In this document: positions 47,301 to 54,911 of the stretch, piece after piece
Layout: the number at the start of each line of letters is the position of its first letter
Position numbering within the stretch: position 1 is the stretch's first letter
Assembly (NCBI RefSeq): GCF_007744075.1
Contig: NZ_CP036266.1
Location: 1,729,655-1,793,654, forward strand
Reading direction: 5' to 3'
DNA from: Gimesia chilikensis
GTDB lineage: Bacteria; Planctomycetota; Planctomycetia; Planctomycetales; Planctomycetaceae
DNA length: 64,000 nucleotides
Translations under genes and position numbers: made by a program
Notes under the pieces: generated by a model
Told to the model about the DNA's origin: nothing
Databases searched by the model: none
The model's input: only the letters and a program-made list of their open reading frames with translations

Positions 47301-47738
47301 GGCACGGGCTTCGCGGAGGAAGCGTTTGCGGGCCGGAGATGTTGTGGCGAGTTCCGGGGCCATGACTTTGATGGCGACGATCCGTTCCAATTTGGGATCG
47401 AAGGCTTTAAGTACAATGCCGCATCCCCCTCGCCCGATCACCTCTCGAATTTCATACTGGCCAAGGCGACCGAGTGAGTCAGTGACAGTTGAATTTTCCA
47501 GAAATGAGAGATCAATTTCGTCAGGGGCGTTGTGGGGCATATCGCTGGTTTGTTCGTCAGCCAGCTGTTTCAGGATGGGAGTTTCCAGAAACTCGCCTGG
47601 CTTTTCATAAGCTGCGAGCAGTTCCTCCACCTGCTTGCGTAACGATTTATTACTGGCGCAAGCATCCCGAATGTACTCCTTACGCTTTGCGGGATCGGTG
47701 ATCTCCAGTGCTGCCAGAAAGATTGATCGCTCATTCAT
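44307..47738 (-). CDS. Ser/Thr protein kinase with PEGA and WD40 propeller domains
   Basis: The protein is 1143 residues. An N-terminal regulatory stretch (1-90) is followed by a Hanks-type kinase (about 92-370) with IGRGGCGIVLKAF, the Lys in VAIKVM, the HRDIKPANIL loop and DFGLAR. One transmembrane helix (about 384-402) leads to a PEGA-like beta domain (about 425-490). A WD40-repeat region of two or more propellers fills the C-terminus (about 560-1135). All catalytic residues are present, so it should be active. It is the planctomycete ECF-associated kinase type and follows the adjacent sigma factor on the same strand. The exported propeller would sense an extracytoplasmic ligand or a protein. 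Confidence 0.93.
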   Translation of the reverse strand: MNERSIFLAALEITDPAKRKEYIRDACASNKSLRKQVEELLAAYEKPGEFLETPILKQLADEQTSDMPHNAPDEIDLSFLENSTVTDSLGRLGQYEIREVIGRGGCGIVLKAFDPKLERIVAIKVMAPELATTSPARKRFLREARATAALNHENVVRIHAIESRPLPFLVMEFIDGETLQQKINRTGPLDIPEVFRIALQMSDGLMAAHQKGLIHRDIKPANILIDKGTSLLKLTDFGLARTADDASMTQSGVIAGTPLYMSPEQAQGQRIDHRSDLFSFGSVLYYICCGRPPFRARSTLAVLKRVVEDEPRPISEIIPEVPDGLISLINRLHAKDPSQRFASAQEIHDLLERCLEDYQRGGTGITIIEPTQSMVRPPAKRSWITAVAVILVLLTGLGLSESSGITSFSSTVIHLFYPQGTLVVEVDDPSVNITLNGTEMVITGAGANEIRLTPGQYELRAHKAGKLVRQELVNVTKNGRQVVRVSQETTAVKPSQPEEPHTPIAPQQEQPSPAAPVLTQLKRDSIPWEILTLAGNGNPESAPATLVAALGRPGPIHEVNIYWLSYSPDGKWLASAEQNGTIFLRDASTGAVQRILKTDDVWPTSLSFTPDSKTLAVSERLGKVTLWPLDEQQKPQVLKLGLMWMHVAISPDGRFLAAVGMHGKVRLFKWGQWDKFEELPSEEHRKPWQIKFSPNGKLLAVSWLDYSEDNLVSVYDTEQKTRLHQFKAHRPATTGLAFSADNKYLATSGAAEIRLWNLATGKYDKFGPHAYSLDFDPSGKWLAAGSPHRGIEIFSVPDGKSTGPLIRDNTDIAFVGRQFATFSPDGKTLAVGFRSGAVCLYDTESWQQKTETQIPGHHAAVQGLALAQDSRTLLSLGADRRLLRWDLKHPEQPQLLDQSHSPWKHLAINPDGNSFAVAGTTLSVRNINDDQELFSLPNELTCLVYSPRGDSLFGQIKGQQDICQWDAHTGEVIYRFSSLQAYALAVSNDGSLLAAVGADQKAILWHIPSGRKRTSWKTSNKARSITFSPDGKTLAIGDEKGIISYTDTETGESLRDFKAHSGTVTSLKYTPDGQTLVSAGTDGMIQIRNPDWNRPRAEIQVALSAKHAPIIFDIDPSGRYLFVSGPTQLIYVHKLPLDDLPNE

Positions 47739-47844
47739 GTTGCTTTGCTCAGACTGATACCCTGGTTTCAGATAAGGATACAGCGCACATCCTTGGATTC
47801 TGTGATGCTCTGCCTATTCAAATTCGGTACAGGTATAGGTCCTT

Positions 47845-47881
47845 GAAAAGACCTCCGGTTAACAGTGCGTAAACGGAGGTC
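47845..47881 (-). terminator. Candidate terminator/attenuator between sigma factor and kinase
   Basis: GACCTCCG (47850-47857) and CGGAGGTC (47874-47881) form an 8-bp stem. Read on the minus strand it is followed by CTTTTC. The T-run is short. It sits between the sigma gene stop and the kinase start. Confidence 0.45.
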
Positions 47882-47899
47882 GGGTATCGTCAGGTTTTT

Positions 47900-48481
47900 T
47901 TAAAACTTTTTGCTGTTTGCGAGTCCGCCCTCGATTTCCCGTCGCAACCAGGCTCGAGCAAACGCCCAGTGACGCCCTGCGGTACTGGGTGAAATTCCCA
48001 GGACCTCTGCAGCTTCAGTAGTTGTAAGTCCTGCGAAATAAGTGAGTTGTACCAGTTCGGCTATATCGGGGTACTCGTGGGAGAGTTTCTGCAGGGCTTC
48101 ATCGAGGGCCAGTAAATCTTCCAGCGGCTCGGGCAGTTCAGGCGGCAGCTGTTCATGAAATTCCTGTCGCTGAAATTCGCCACCACGTTTCAGACTGCGT
48201 TTGCGACGTGCATTCTCAATCAGTATGCGGCGAATCGCGATAGCCGCTGCACCGAAGAAATGCCCCCGGCTGTTCCATTGCTCGGGACTCGATCCGCCTA
48301 GAAGTCGTAAATAAGCCTCATGGACGAGCGCCGTGGGTTGGAGAGTCTGCCCGGGCTGTTCGTGGGCCAGGTGGTTTGCTGCGAGCTTGCGAAGTTCATC
48401 ATAGACGATTGGCAGCAGACGATCGGCTGCCTGGGAATCCCCCGAGTCTATGGCCTGTAGAATCTCTGTGAATTCAGTCAT
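47900..48481 (-). CDS. ECF-family sigma factor (kinase-linked planctomycete type)
   Basis: This 193-residue protein begins MTEFTEILQAIDSGD and keeps the pattern of the planctomycete ECF group (Sig-70_X6 type). Sigma-2 region includes LLPIVYDELRKLAANHLA and TALVHEAYLRLL; sigma-4 region includes TYFAGLTTTEAAEVLGISPSTAGRHW. Upstream in-frame ATG codons exist (48508, 48526), but the family start is at 48481. These factors are usually encoded beside Ser/Thr kinases, as here, which suggests phosphorylation control in place of an anti-sigma factor. Confidence 0.9.
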   Translation of the reverse strand: MTEFTEILQAIDSGDSQAADRLLPIVYDELRKLAANHLAHEQPGQTLQPTALVHEAYLRLLGGSSPEQWNSRGHFFGAAAIAIRRILIENARRKRSLKRGGEFQRQEFHEQLPPELPEPLEDLLALDEALQKLSHEYPDIAELVQLTYFAGLTTTEAAEVLGISPSTAGRHWAFARAWLRREIEGGLANSKKF

Positions 48482-49291
48482 GACAGATGCTTTATTCAAT
48501 CTCTCCATGAGGGGCAGCGCATGCAAAGCTATTATGATTTAATTCTACTTCTGTGGACAAACGAACGCCAGAGTCGATTCGTAAATGCAGTCTGGTTTTC
48601 AGATCTTGAGGGTTCCCGCTGCAGATGAATTCAGTGCGACAGGTTCATCTCGGAGCGACGGAGGCCATTGGATAAAATCCGCAGTCAACCGTAAGCCAGT
48701 GAGTCGCGAGTGGCTGAGACTGGTGCTCCTTGCTGAAGAAGATTTTGAGGAAGGGCGCGGGGAGGTCAAGTGGGATTTTGCTTTGTGTTTTCTGTGAATG
48801 CCTCTGAGGTTCCTACGAGTTTGTTTGAATGTGCTCTGAATATGCTCCGAAATGATTTGAAAATGTACGAGATAAAACGAACCGGTCCAGAATGTTCCGC
48901 TGAACAACTGGAAAAATCGACGGCGATTCAGGTGATGCTGAGTGACTTGTGCGCGGTGTTTCGGTGCACGCATCATCCGCCTCGCGCGCGAAGCACAATT
49001 ACACAACAATACGATTCGGAAAGTGCGGATCAAGTTCAGTCTGTTCAGACAATGGTGGCAGATGAGAGCTCTCAAAGTACACGCGAATAGAGTGGCCCGG
49101 GATGGTCTGTTAGAAATAACATGTGCGTTTGGTGAGGATTTCGTGAGGGGATGATGAAGATTGGGGCTGTTCGAGAGAAGAAGATACAGCAGCTTGATTG
49201 GCTGATTCGTCACTGTTACGATCGCGCGGCAGGCGCGGTCGGATGCCTGCGATTGCCGTTTCAACGAAGTTCTCTTTTCAGGTCTGTCTCT
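48482..49291. other. Gene-poor region between ECF sigma factor and GDPD gene
   Basis: About 810 bases separate divergent genes. Several short open frames exist on both strands, but none looks like a protein: composition is biased and no family is visible. The frame 48770-49090 (plus, 106 codons) is the least bad candidate. The region should hold promoters for both genes, but I saw no strong boxes or repeats. Confidence 0.4.
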
Positions 49292-50302
49292 ATGAAAGCT
49301 GTCTGTTTCTGTCTTGCTCTGTTAATGATTCCCGGTTCGCTGTGGGCCGATGAACATCACGTGTTTGCCCACCGCGGTGCGAGCGGTTATCTACCGGAGC
49401 ACAGCCTGCCTGCGAAAGCGATGGCTTATGCCCAGGGAGCGGATTTCCTGGAGCAGGATGTTGTGCTCACGAAGGATAATGTGCCGCTGGTGTTGCACGA
49501 TACTCATCTGGATGGGATTACGAATGTGGCCGATAAGTTTCCGGAACGGAAGCGAGAAGACGGACGTTACTATGCCATCGATTTCACGCTGGCCGAGATT
49601 AAGCAGCTCAACGCCACCCAGCGTTTCAAACGCAAGACCGGCAAGCCTGTCTATGCAGAGCGGTTTCCCTTGGACGGGTATACTTATCAACTGCATACGC
49701 TGGAGGAAGAGATTCGTTTCATCCAGGGTCTGAATTTGAGTACGGGCAGGAATGTGGGGCTGTTCACCGAAGTCAAGAAGCCGAGCTTTCATCAGCAAGA
49801 GGGGCGTGATATCGCGAAAGCGGTGTTTGATGTACTGACCCGCTACGGCTATGGGACGGATGAAAAATCTGCCTGCTGGGTTCAGTGTTTTGAACTGGGG
49901 ACCCTGAAACGGTTCCGTAAGGAGTTCGGCTGGAAGGGGCACCTGATGATGATCTATTCCGGCGGCAAGCCCGGGCCGGATGGTTCTGATTACGATGCAC
50001 TGGCCACGGCGGCAGGTCTCAAACAATTGTCGGAAACAGTAGATGGCGTTTTTCCGAATCTGCCAAGGGTGGTGACCTGGGACAAGAGTGGGGAGGCAAA
50101 GTGTAGCGATTTCACAAAGGAAGCTCACGCTGCGGGGCTGCGTGTGGTGACGGGGGTTGTCAGAAGCGATGATCTGCCGAAAAACTGTCCCTCGGTGGCG
50201 GCGCTGCATGAGGCGTTATTCAACCAGGCCGACGTGGACGATGTCTGCACGGACTTTCCTGATCTGAGTGTGCAGTGGTTGAAAGCACAGCAGGCTGATT
50301 GA
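49292..50302 (+). CDS. glpQ: Exported glycerophosphodiester phosphodiesterase
   Basis: The protein is 336 residues. A signal peptide (1-19, IPGSLWA) precedes the GDPD barrel. The catalytic start is FAHRGASGYLPEHS with His27 and Arg28. LEQDVVLTKDNVPLVLHD includes the metal-site Glu54/Asp56 and the second catalytic His69. The insert between 80 and 130 is typical of periplasmic GlpQ. It cleaves glycerophosphodiesters from degraded phospholipids to glycerol-3-phosphate and an alcohol. An earlier in-frame start at 49151 is less likely, because the signal peptide begins at 49292. Confidence 0.93.
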   Translation: MKAVCFCLALLMIPGSLWADEHHVFAHRGASGYLPEHSLPAKAMAYAQGADFLEQDVVLTKDNVPLVLHDTHLDGITNVADKFPERKREDGRYYAIDFTLAEIKQLNATQRFKRKTGKPVYAERFPLDGYTYQLHTLEEEIRFIQGLNLSTGRNVGLFTEVKKPSFHQQEGRDIAKAVFDVLTRYGYGTDEKSACWVQCFELGTLKRFRKEFGWKGHLMMIYSGGKPGPDGSDYDALATAAGLKQLSETVDGVFPNLPRVVTWDKSGEAKCSDFTKEAHAAGLRVVTGVVRSDDLPKNCPSVAALHEALFNQADVDDVCTDFPDLSVQWLKAQQAD

Positions 50303-50350
50303 GGTAGGGCATTGTTCCTGTTGACGCGGTGGTGCGCCTGCCTATAAAGA

Positions 50351-50388
50351 ACAACAGCCGGGCGGAATTGACCGCAGCCGGCTGTTGT
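50351..50388. terminator. Hairpin between convergent genes
   Basis: ACAACAGCCGG (50351-50361) and CCGGCTGTTGT (50378-50388) form a perfect 11-bp stem. It has no T-run on either strand, so it may act as a barrier or a weak bidirectional terminator for glpQ and the lipoprotein gene. Confidence 0.5.
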
Positions 50389-50471
50389 GTGAGTTGTCAA
50401 TCGCGATAGAGCGGCGGCGAAAGCCTGTCTTCGTTGCCCAGATCAATTCATTGTTCGATGGATTGGCAGGT

Positions 50472-51020
50472 TCAGGGATTGAAAGCAACTGAACCATCTG
50501 GATCAATTTTTACAACGGTCTTGGATGAAAAAGGACCGTACTCATGTCCTTCAATAATGATACCACTATTCGTTAATTCATAGGTTGCGCCTCCAGGCAG
50601 TTCAACAAAATGAGTTCCACCGTCGTTTGTTGACTCCTTTATAGCTCGACCAGGGAAAAAATACAGCACCCCGTTTTTCATAACTGCACTATCGGCGAGG
50701 CCAGTTGACTCTGATGGAGAGCCATTGACCAGAAAAGTTCCATCTGGTTTAAACAGTACCTCGTCGCCAGCATTGACTTCGCCATAGCTCTTGCCCATGA
50801 CAACCAGTTGATGATTCCTCAATTCACCCCATATGCCTTCAATTTCGAATACCGCTCCATTTTCCAACTCCTCAGCTTTGCTTACGGTTAAATTGGCAGG
50901 TACCAGGAACTTGATATTGCTCAGTGTGATTTGCTGTGTATTCTGCCTCTCTCGGGTGTTACAAGCCGAAAGAAAAACTGAGCAGGAGATGGACATGACT
51001 AACAGACGAAATGGATTCAT
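50472..51020 (-). CDS. Putative lipoprotein of unknown function
   Basis: This 182-residue protein begins MNPFRLLVMSISCSVFLSAC, a lipoprotein signal with lipobox LSAC. An AAAGG ribosome site lies before ATG 51020; a longer start at 51101 adds non-conserved residues. The mature part is beta-rich and carries short repeated Gly/Asp turns (SYGEVNAGDEVLFKPDGTF, GHEYGPFSSKTVVKIDPDGS). I do not recognise the family. It would sit on the periplasmic side of a membrane. It is convergent with glpQ. Confidence 0.65.
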   Translation of the reverse strand: MNPFRLLVMSISCSVFLSACNTRERQNTQQITLSNIKFLVPANLTVSKAEELENGAVFEIEGIWGELRNHQLVVMGKSYGEVNAGDEVLFKPDGTFLVNGSPSESTGLADSAVMKNGVLYFFPGRAIKESTNDGGTHFVELPGGATYELTNSGIIIEGHEYGPFSSKTVVKIDPDGSVAFNP

Positions 51021-51320
51021 ATTTTTACCTTTCACGAGCATTGGACGGAGGATCGTGAATAGCAGTCGTGAGGCACTCACTCCGATACGTTTCGGAGTCA
51101 TACATACCTGCGTCTGTCACTGTTCATTGTGAGGGTTTCGCGTTCTTCTGACAAAGGAATTATCCTATTCTGCCAAATCGTTCTCTCAAGCTTTAGCAGC
51201 GGGGTACTATTTTGAAAAAAATGAAGCTTAATTCAGATATCGGTTGTTATAAATTCAATGCCAGGAATCAAAGGCACTTTTCAAATCAGAGGGAATCAAG
51301 ATCAGATCGGATGAATACGT
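51021..51320. other. Intergenic region upstream of the lipoprotein
   Basis: The 300 bases upstream of the lipoprotein gene are AT-rich. They should hold its promoter; I saw no clear boxes. The tRNA-Pro terminator follows at 51321. Confidence 0.3.
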
Positions 51321-51357
51321 AAAAAAAGCTCAGCGCCAGAACGACGTTGAGCTTTTT
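51321..51357 (-). terminator. Rho-independent terminator of tRNA-Pro
   Basis: AAAGCTCA and TGAGCTTT arms enclose a loop and, on the minus strand, are followed by a T-run. It lies 12 bases past the 3' end of tRNA-Pro. Confidence 0.8.
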
Positions 51358-51368
51358 ATGAAACGAAG

Positions 51369-51442
51369 TCGGGACGACAGGATTTGAACCTGCGACCTCT
51401 ACACCCCCAGTGTAGCGCGCTACCAGGCTGCGCTACGTCCCG
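51369..51442 (-). tRNA. tRNA-Pro(GGG)
   Basis: The 74-nt minus-strand cloverleaf has a CGGGACG/CGTCCCG acceptor, a CTACA/TGTAG anticodon stem with loop CTGGGGG, and a GCAGG/CCTGT T stem with TTCAAAT. The anticodon is GGG. The 3' CCA is not encoded. Confidence 0.97.
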
Positions 51443-51849
51443 ATGTTGTTTTCGACGGTCGGCATAGGGCTCGACAATCGATAACTTAATAGTGATGAGC
51501 ACTTTATCGCACGACCGCGCGAGAAATTCAAGATAACCGGGGCACTTCCCCGGCTTTGTCTCAAAAAAAATTGCCGATATTCGCTAAAAGTGCGATTCAA
51601 CGGGCCTGCTGACTGTTTAGAAACAGAGTCGAGGGGCGAGGTTCGTGGATTTCGATTATTTTACTATCGAAACTGTGTTTCTGTAAGTGTCATTAAAATA
51701 ATGGTTTACGGGGAATGCCTTTGTCAGGAACTGTTAAAATTTGTCTTGGCAGGATTGGGGAAGAAAAGTAGAATCCCGCTCTTCATTCAGGAATCTACCC
51801 TGAATCTGTCTGCAAATGTTGTCCTGTCGAAAGTTTCGTCTCAAGGTCC
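51443..51849. other. Intergenic region with candidate tRNA-Pro promoter
   Basis: About 400 bases hold no recognisable gene. On the minus strand TTGAAT (51531-51526), 17 bases and GATAAA (51508-51503) form a possible promoter for tRNA-Pro; the -35 sequence equals that of the tRNA-Ala promoter candidate. A perfect CCGGGG/CCCCGG hairpin lies at 51537-51553. Confidence 0.35.
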
Positions 51850-52323
51850 ATGTCCGACCCTGTCAATACACTCCGTGCGAGAGCCGCTGTGCCGCGATTC
51901 AGATTTGCATCGGTTGATGTGAAGCGTGGATCGCTGTTTGCGCTGTTACTGCTGCTGGCAGCGGTGCAGACCGGGTGCGTGCATCGCCGGATGACAATTC
52001 GTTCGGTTCCGTCCGGGGCGCTGGTCAAAGTGGACGGGGAAGAAATCGGTTATACGCCGGTCTCGATGGATTTTACCTATTACGGGACCCGCGAGATCAC
52101 ACTGACCAAAGATGGTTATGAAACGCAGTCAGTGATGCAGAAGGTGCGGACGCCCTGGTATCAGTGGATGCCCCTGGACGCGGTGACGGATAACCTGCTG
52201 CCCTTTGAAGTCACGAACCGGCACGAGTTCACTTATCAGCTGCAGCCCAAAGTGGTGGTGCCGACGGAAGAGTTGTTGAACCGCGGTAATATGTTGCGCA
52301 GCGAAACCCAGATCGGTCAGTGA
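51850..52323 (+). CDS. PEGA-domain lipoprotein
   Basis: This 157-residue protein has an N-terminal hydrophobic stretch ending TGC (about 32-44), which is lipoprotein-like although the -3 residue is Gln rather than Leu. A PEGA domain follows (about 48-90; RMTIRSVPSGALVKVDGEEIGYTPVSMDF). The C-terminal part is rich in aromatic and basic residues. PEGA domains are small beta repeats in bacterial surface proteins. It converges with the operon of the esterase gene (6 bases between stops). Confidence 0.8.
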   Translation: MSDPVNTLRARAAVPRFRFASVDVKRGSLFALLLLLAAVQTGCVHRRMTIRSVPSGALVKVDGEEIGYTPVSMDFTYYGTREITLTKDGYETQSVMQKVRTPWYQWMPLDAVTDNLLPFEVTNRHEFTYQLQPKVVVPTEELLNRGNMLRSETQIGQ

Positions 52324-52329
52324 CCGGGG

Positions 52330-53172
52330 TTATTGCGCCGGTTTGTCTTTCTTGCTAATGGCCCGCTGGATGACGAATTCCAGGATTGCGCGGCTGTCCT
52401 CATAGCTGGTCTTGTGGCCTTCGTTTGGACGGTCGATCAGCAGGACCTCTCGGTTGAGTTGTTTCAAGATATTGATCAGTCGGCGGGCACTGTCCGGGGG
52501 GACGCTGGTGTCTTTTCCGCCGACTGAGATGCTGAGGGGCATCGTCAGTTTTTCGGGCCAGTATTCGGAGCTCCGCTTTTTAAATTCTGCGGGGATCTGC
52601 TGCTTGGTGCCCCCGAAGGAGGCCTGGATGGCGGGCTGAAAATTATTGTACTCCAGATGGTTGGCGGTGGGGTTCATCGCGGCGACGCCGGCGATAAGTT
52701 CCGGATGCAGAGCTGCGAAGGTCAGGCTGGATGAGCCTCCCATCGAGCCGCCACAGAGGAAGACCTGGTCGATCTGATATTTCGACTTTAATTCCTCGAT
52801 GATCTGCTGGAGATCGGCTTCTGCCTTCGGACCCATCCAGGATGTGCGGGCACGGTAATCGGGGGAGACGTAGATCAGATTATACTGGCGGGCGATGTCG
52901 CGAGACGCCCGGCATTCGCCCCGGGGATCTTTGACGAACTGCCAGCGGTCGGAACCGTGTCCGTGCAGGGCGATGAGCAGCGAGTGGGGCTTTTCAGTTG
53001 AGAACTGTTCCGGGAGCAGCAGGACGTAACGCTGTGTCGTCTGATCACAGCGGGCGGTGAATTCGATGTCGAGGGGCACTGGTTTCTGCGGGGACGGATC
53101 AGCGGCATGCCCCGGGTAGACGAACAAGGCGATCAGCAGGGGGATGAACGATAATCTGTAGAAGAGTTGCAT
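52330..53172 (-). CDS. Exported esterase (PHB-depolymerase/feruloyl-esterase-like alpha/beta hydrolase)
   Basis: The protein is 280 residues. The signal peptide is MQLFYRLSFIPLLIALFVYPGHA. The nucleophile elbow is CGGSMGG, followed by SLTFAALHPELIAGV. Asp is in VGGKDTSVPPDSA and His in NEGHKTSYED. LLIALHGHGSDRWQF gives the oxyanion region. It hydrolyses an ester of a polymer or phenolic. It is the last gene of the seven-gene operon, 34 bases after the symporter. A longer start at 53223 overlaps the symporter gene and is less likely. Confidence 0.88.
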   Translation of the reverse strand: MQLFYRLSFIPLLIALFVYPGHAADPSPQKPVPLDIEFTARCDQTTQRYVLLLPEQFSTEKPHSLLIALHGHGSDRWQFVKDPRGECRASRDIARQYNLIYVSPDYRARTSWMGPKAEADLQQIIEELKSKYQIDQVFLCGGSMGGSSSLTFAALHPELIAGVAAMNPTANHLEYNNFQPAIQASFGGTKQQIPAEFKKRSSEYWPEKLTMPLSISVGGKDTSVPPDSARRLINILKQLNREVLLIDRPNEGHKTSYEDSRAILEFVIQRAISKKDKPAQ

Positions 53173-53206
53173 GGGGGAGTCCCGAGTATTTTCCTGTAGT
53201 GGCGGC

Positions 53207-54880
53207 TTACCAGAAGAGTCCAAATATGATCCAGCAGGAGAAGGCGATTAATAGAATCGCGTACCAGTTGGGGTTGAGGTATTGGGGAACCGGCTTATAA
53301 AAGGGTGACTCTTTGACGGCCAGCAGTTCCTGGCGGCTTTCGGAGAGCCAGTCATGTTTTTCTGGTGAGGCGGGTGTCTGCAGTTCCAGTTGCTGTTCCG
53401 GCTTGAGCCAACCCCATTTAAGGGTGGCGGCGAGCATGGCGAGTGTGGTGATGATCATTGAGCAGGGGAACGCGTACCAGACTTCCGTCAACCAGGGGCT
53501 GAACAGCGGTTCGTCGACCAGCACGCGGTCGATGAAGCCAATCAGGCCGAACAGGGAGCCGGCACAGAGGCCAACCAGCCCACTTTGACGCGGGACGCGA
53601 GTCAGAACGCCTACAATATAAACGGTAAATAATGGCGTCACAAAAACAGGAATCAATGTGCGGAAGGCCTGAATCATGTTGTCATAACGGGCGATGAAAG
53701 GAATATAGAGGAAGCCCATCAGCAGAATTCCGATGGTCGCCCAGCGGGTGGCTTTCAGGTAATGGGCTTCGGTGGCGTCGGTTTTGATCCAGCGGGCGTA
53801 TATGTCGCGGGTGAACAGGGCCGAAAGGGCGGATCCAATGGAATCGAAAGTGCTGATAGCGGCCGAGAGAATGCCGGCGACAACGAGACCTTTGAAGCCG
53901 GAAGCGAGATACTGATTAGCGAAATGCGGTAATAACTGATCGGCTTCGGAGTGAGTTGTGAATTCGGGAACCAGGACGCGGCCCATGACTCCCATCAGGG
54001 TGGTGCCGATCATGATGGGCATGATCAACAGGCAGCCGAAGAGGGTCGCCATTTTCATGTCCCAGAGTGAGCGGGCTCCCATGAGCCGCATGGTCTGCGT
54101 GTGATTGACGGTGTAGTAGCCCATGCCGATGATGGTCCAGCCCATGACGATCAGATAGGGGGAAGTGGAATTCTCATCCTGAAACTGACCGATGTGGAGC
54201 CAGTTGATCAAAGGTTGCCCGCTGGCATCGGTGGACTGCGAGAGGTTGTCGACTATCGTCGACCAGCCTCCGGTGGCGGACCAAACGGCGTAGAATATGG
54301 TGATGCCGCCGGCCATCATGATCAGGCTCTGCAGGGCATCGGTCCAGACGACGGAAGTGAGTCCGCCCCAGGTGGTATAGGCGGCGGTGAAGATGACCAG
54401 CAGGGCGATGAGCGTCCAGCATTGCGTGGGAGTGAAGTCGAGGAGTCCCTGCAGCATGAGATAAATAGACCAGATCATCAGGCCGAGCATACTGGTGCGG
54501 TACTGAATCTGAATCAGGGCGCTGAAGACGCGAATGGATTTACCAAAGCGGGTTTCCAGGTATTCGGCGTTGGTGTAGAAGCCGCCACGATAGAGAACCG
54601 GGACCACGACGAACGAGGCCAGGACCGCACCGCAGACACTGGCGAGGGTGAAAGCGGTGATGATGTGCATGCCATGGTTAAAGGCGTAACCGGTGAGGGA
54701 GACAGCATCGGCATTGTCGACACTGGTGGCAAAGATCGAGAGCCCCAGCCCCCACCAGGGGAGCGAGCGTCCGCCTAGGAACCAGTCGCTGCTGGATTTC
54801 GTACTGCGGGCGAGGTAAAAGCCAAAGGCGATCACCGCGCCATTCAGTAAAAAGACGATGAACCAGTCCAGACCTGTCAT
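53207..54880 (-). CDS. Sodium:solute symporter (SSS family)
   Basis: This 557-residue membrane protein has about 13 helices with the SSS pattern: FGFYLARSTKSSSDWFLGGRSLPWWG and ATSVDNADAVSLTGYAF near the start, and AGILSAAISTFDSIGSALSALFTRDIYAR in the middle. It couples sodium entry to uptake of an organic solute. Its neighbours are a deacylase and a racemase-like enzyme, so an organic acid or N-acyl compound is a reasonable guess; the actual solute is unknown. It follows the deacylase gene after 31 bases. Confidence 0.92.
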   Translation of the reverse strand: MTGLDWFIVFLLNGAVIAFGFYLARSTKSSSDWFLGGRSLPWWGLGLSIFATSVDNADAVSLTGYAFNHGMHIITAFTLASVCGAVLASFVVVPVLYRGGFYTNAEYLETRFGKSIRVFSALIQIQYRTSMLGLMIWSIYLMLQGLLDFTPTQCWTLIALLVIFTAAYTTWGGLTSVVWTDALQSLIMMAGGITIFYAVWSATGGWSTIVDNLSQSTDASGQPLINWLHIGQFQDENSTSPYLIVMGWTIIGMGYYTVNHTQTMRLMGARSLWDMKMATLFGCLLIMPIMIGTTLMGVMGRVLVPEFTTHSEADQLLPHFANQYLASGFKGLVVAGILSAAISTFDSIGSALSALFTRDIYARWIKTDATEAHYLKATRWATIGILLMGFLYIPFIARYDNMIQAFRTLIPVFVTPLFTVYIVGVLTRVPRQSGLVGLCAGSLFGLIGFIDRVLVDEPLFSPWLTEVWYAFPCSMIITTLAMLAATLKWGWLKPEQQLELQTPASPEKHDWLSESRQELLAVKESPFYKPVPQYLNPNWYAILLIAFSCWIIFGLFW

Positions 54881-54911
54881 GCATGTCTTCCCGTGGTGGA
54901 GAAACAGGAGG

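Noticed and set aside
48599..49264. Open frame of 221 codons on the minus strand in the gap upstream of the glpQ gene
   Set aside because: Arg/Ser/His-rich sequence without domain pattern; overlaps the probable glpQ promoter and its N-terminal region.
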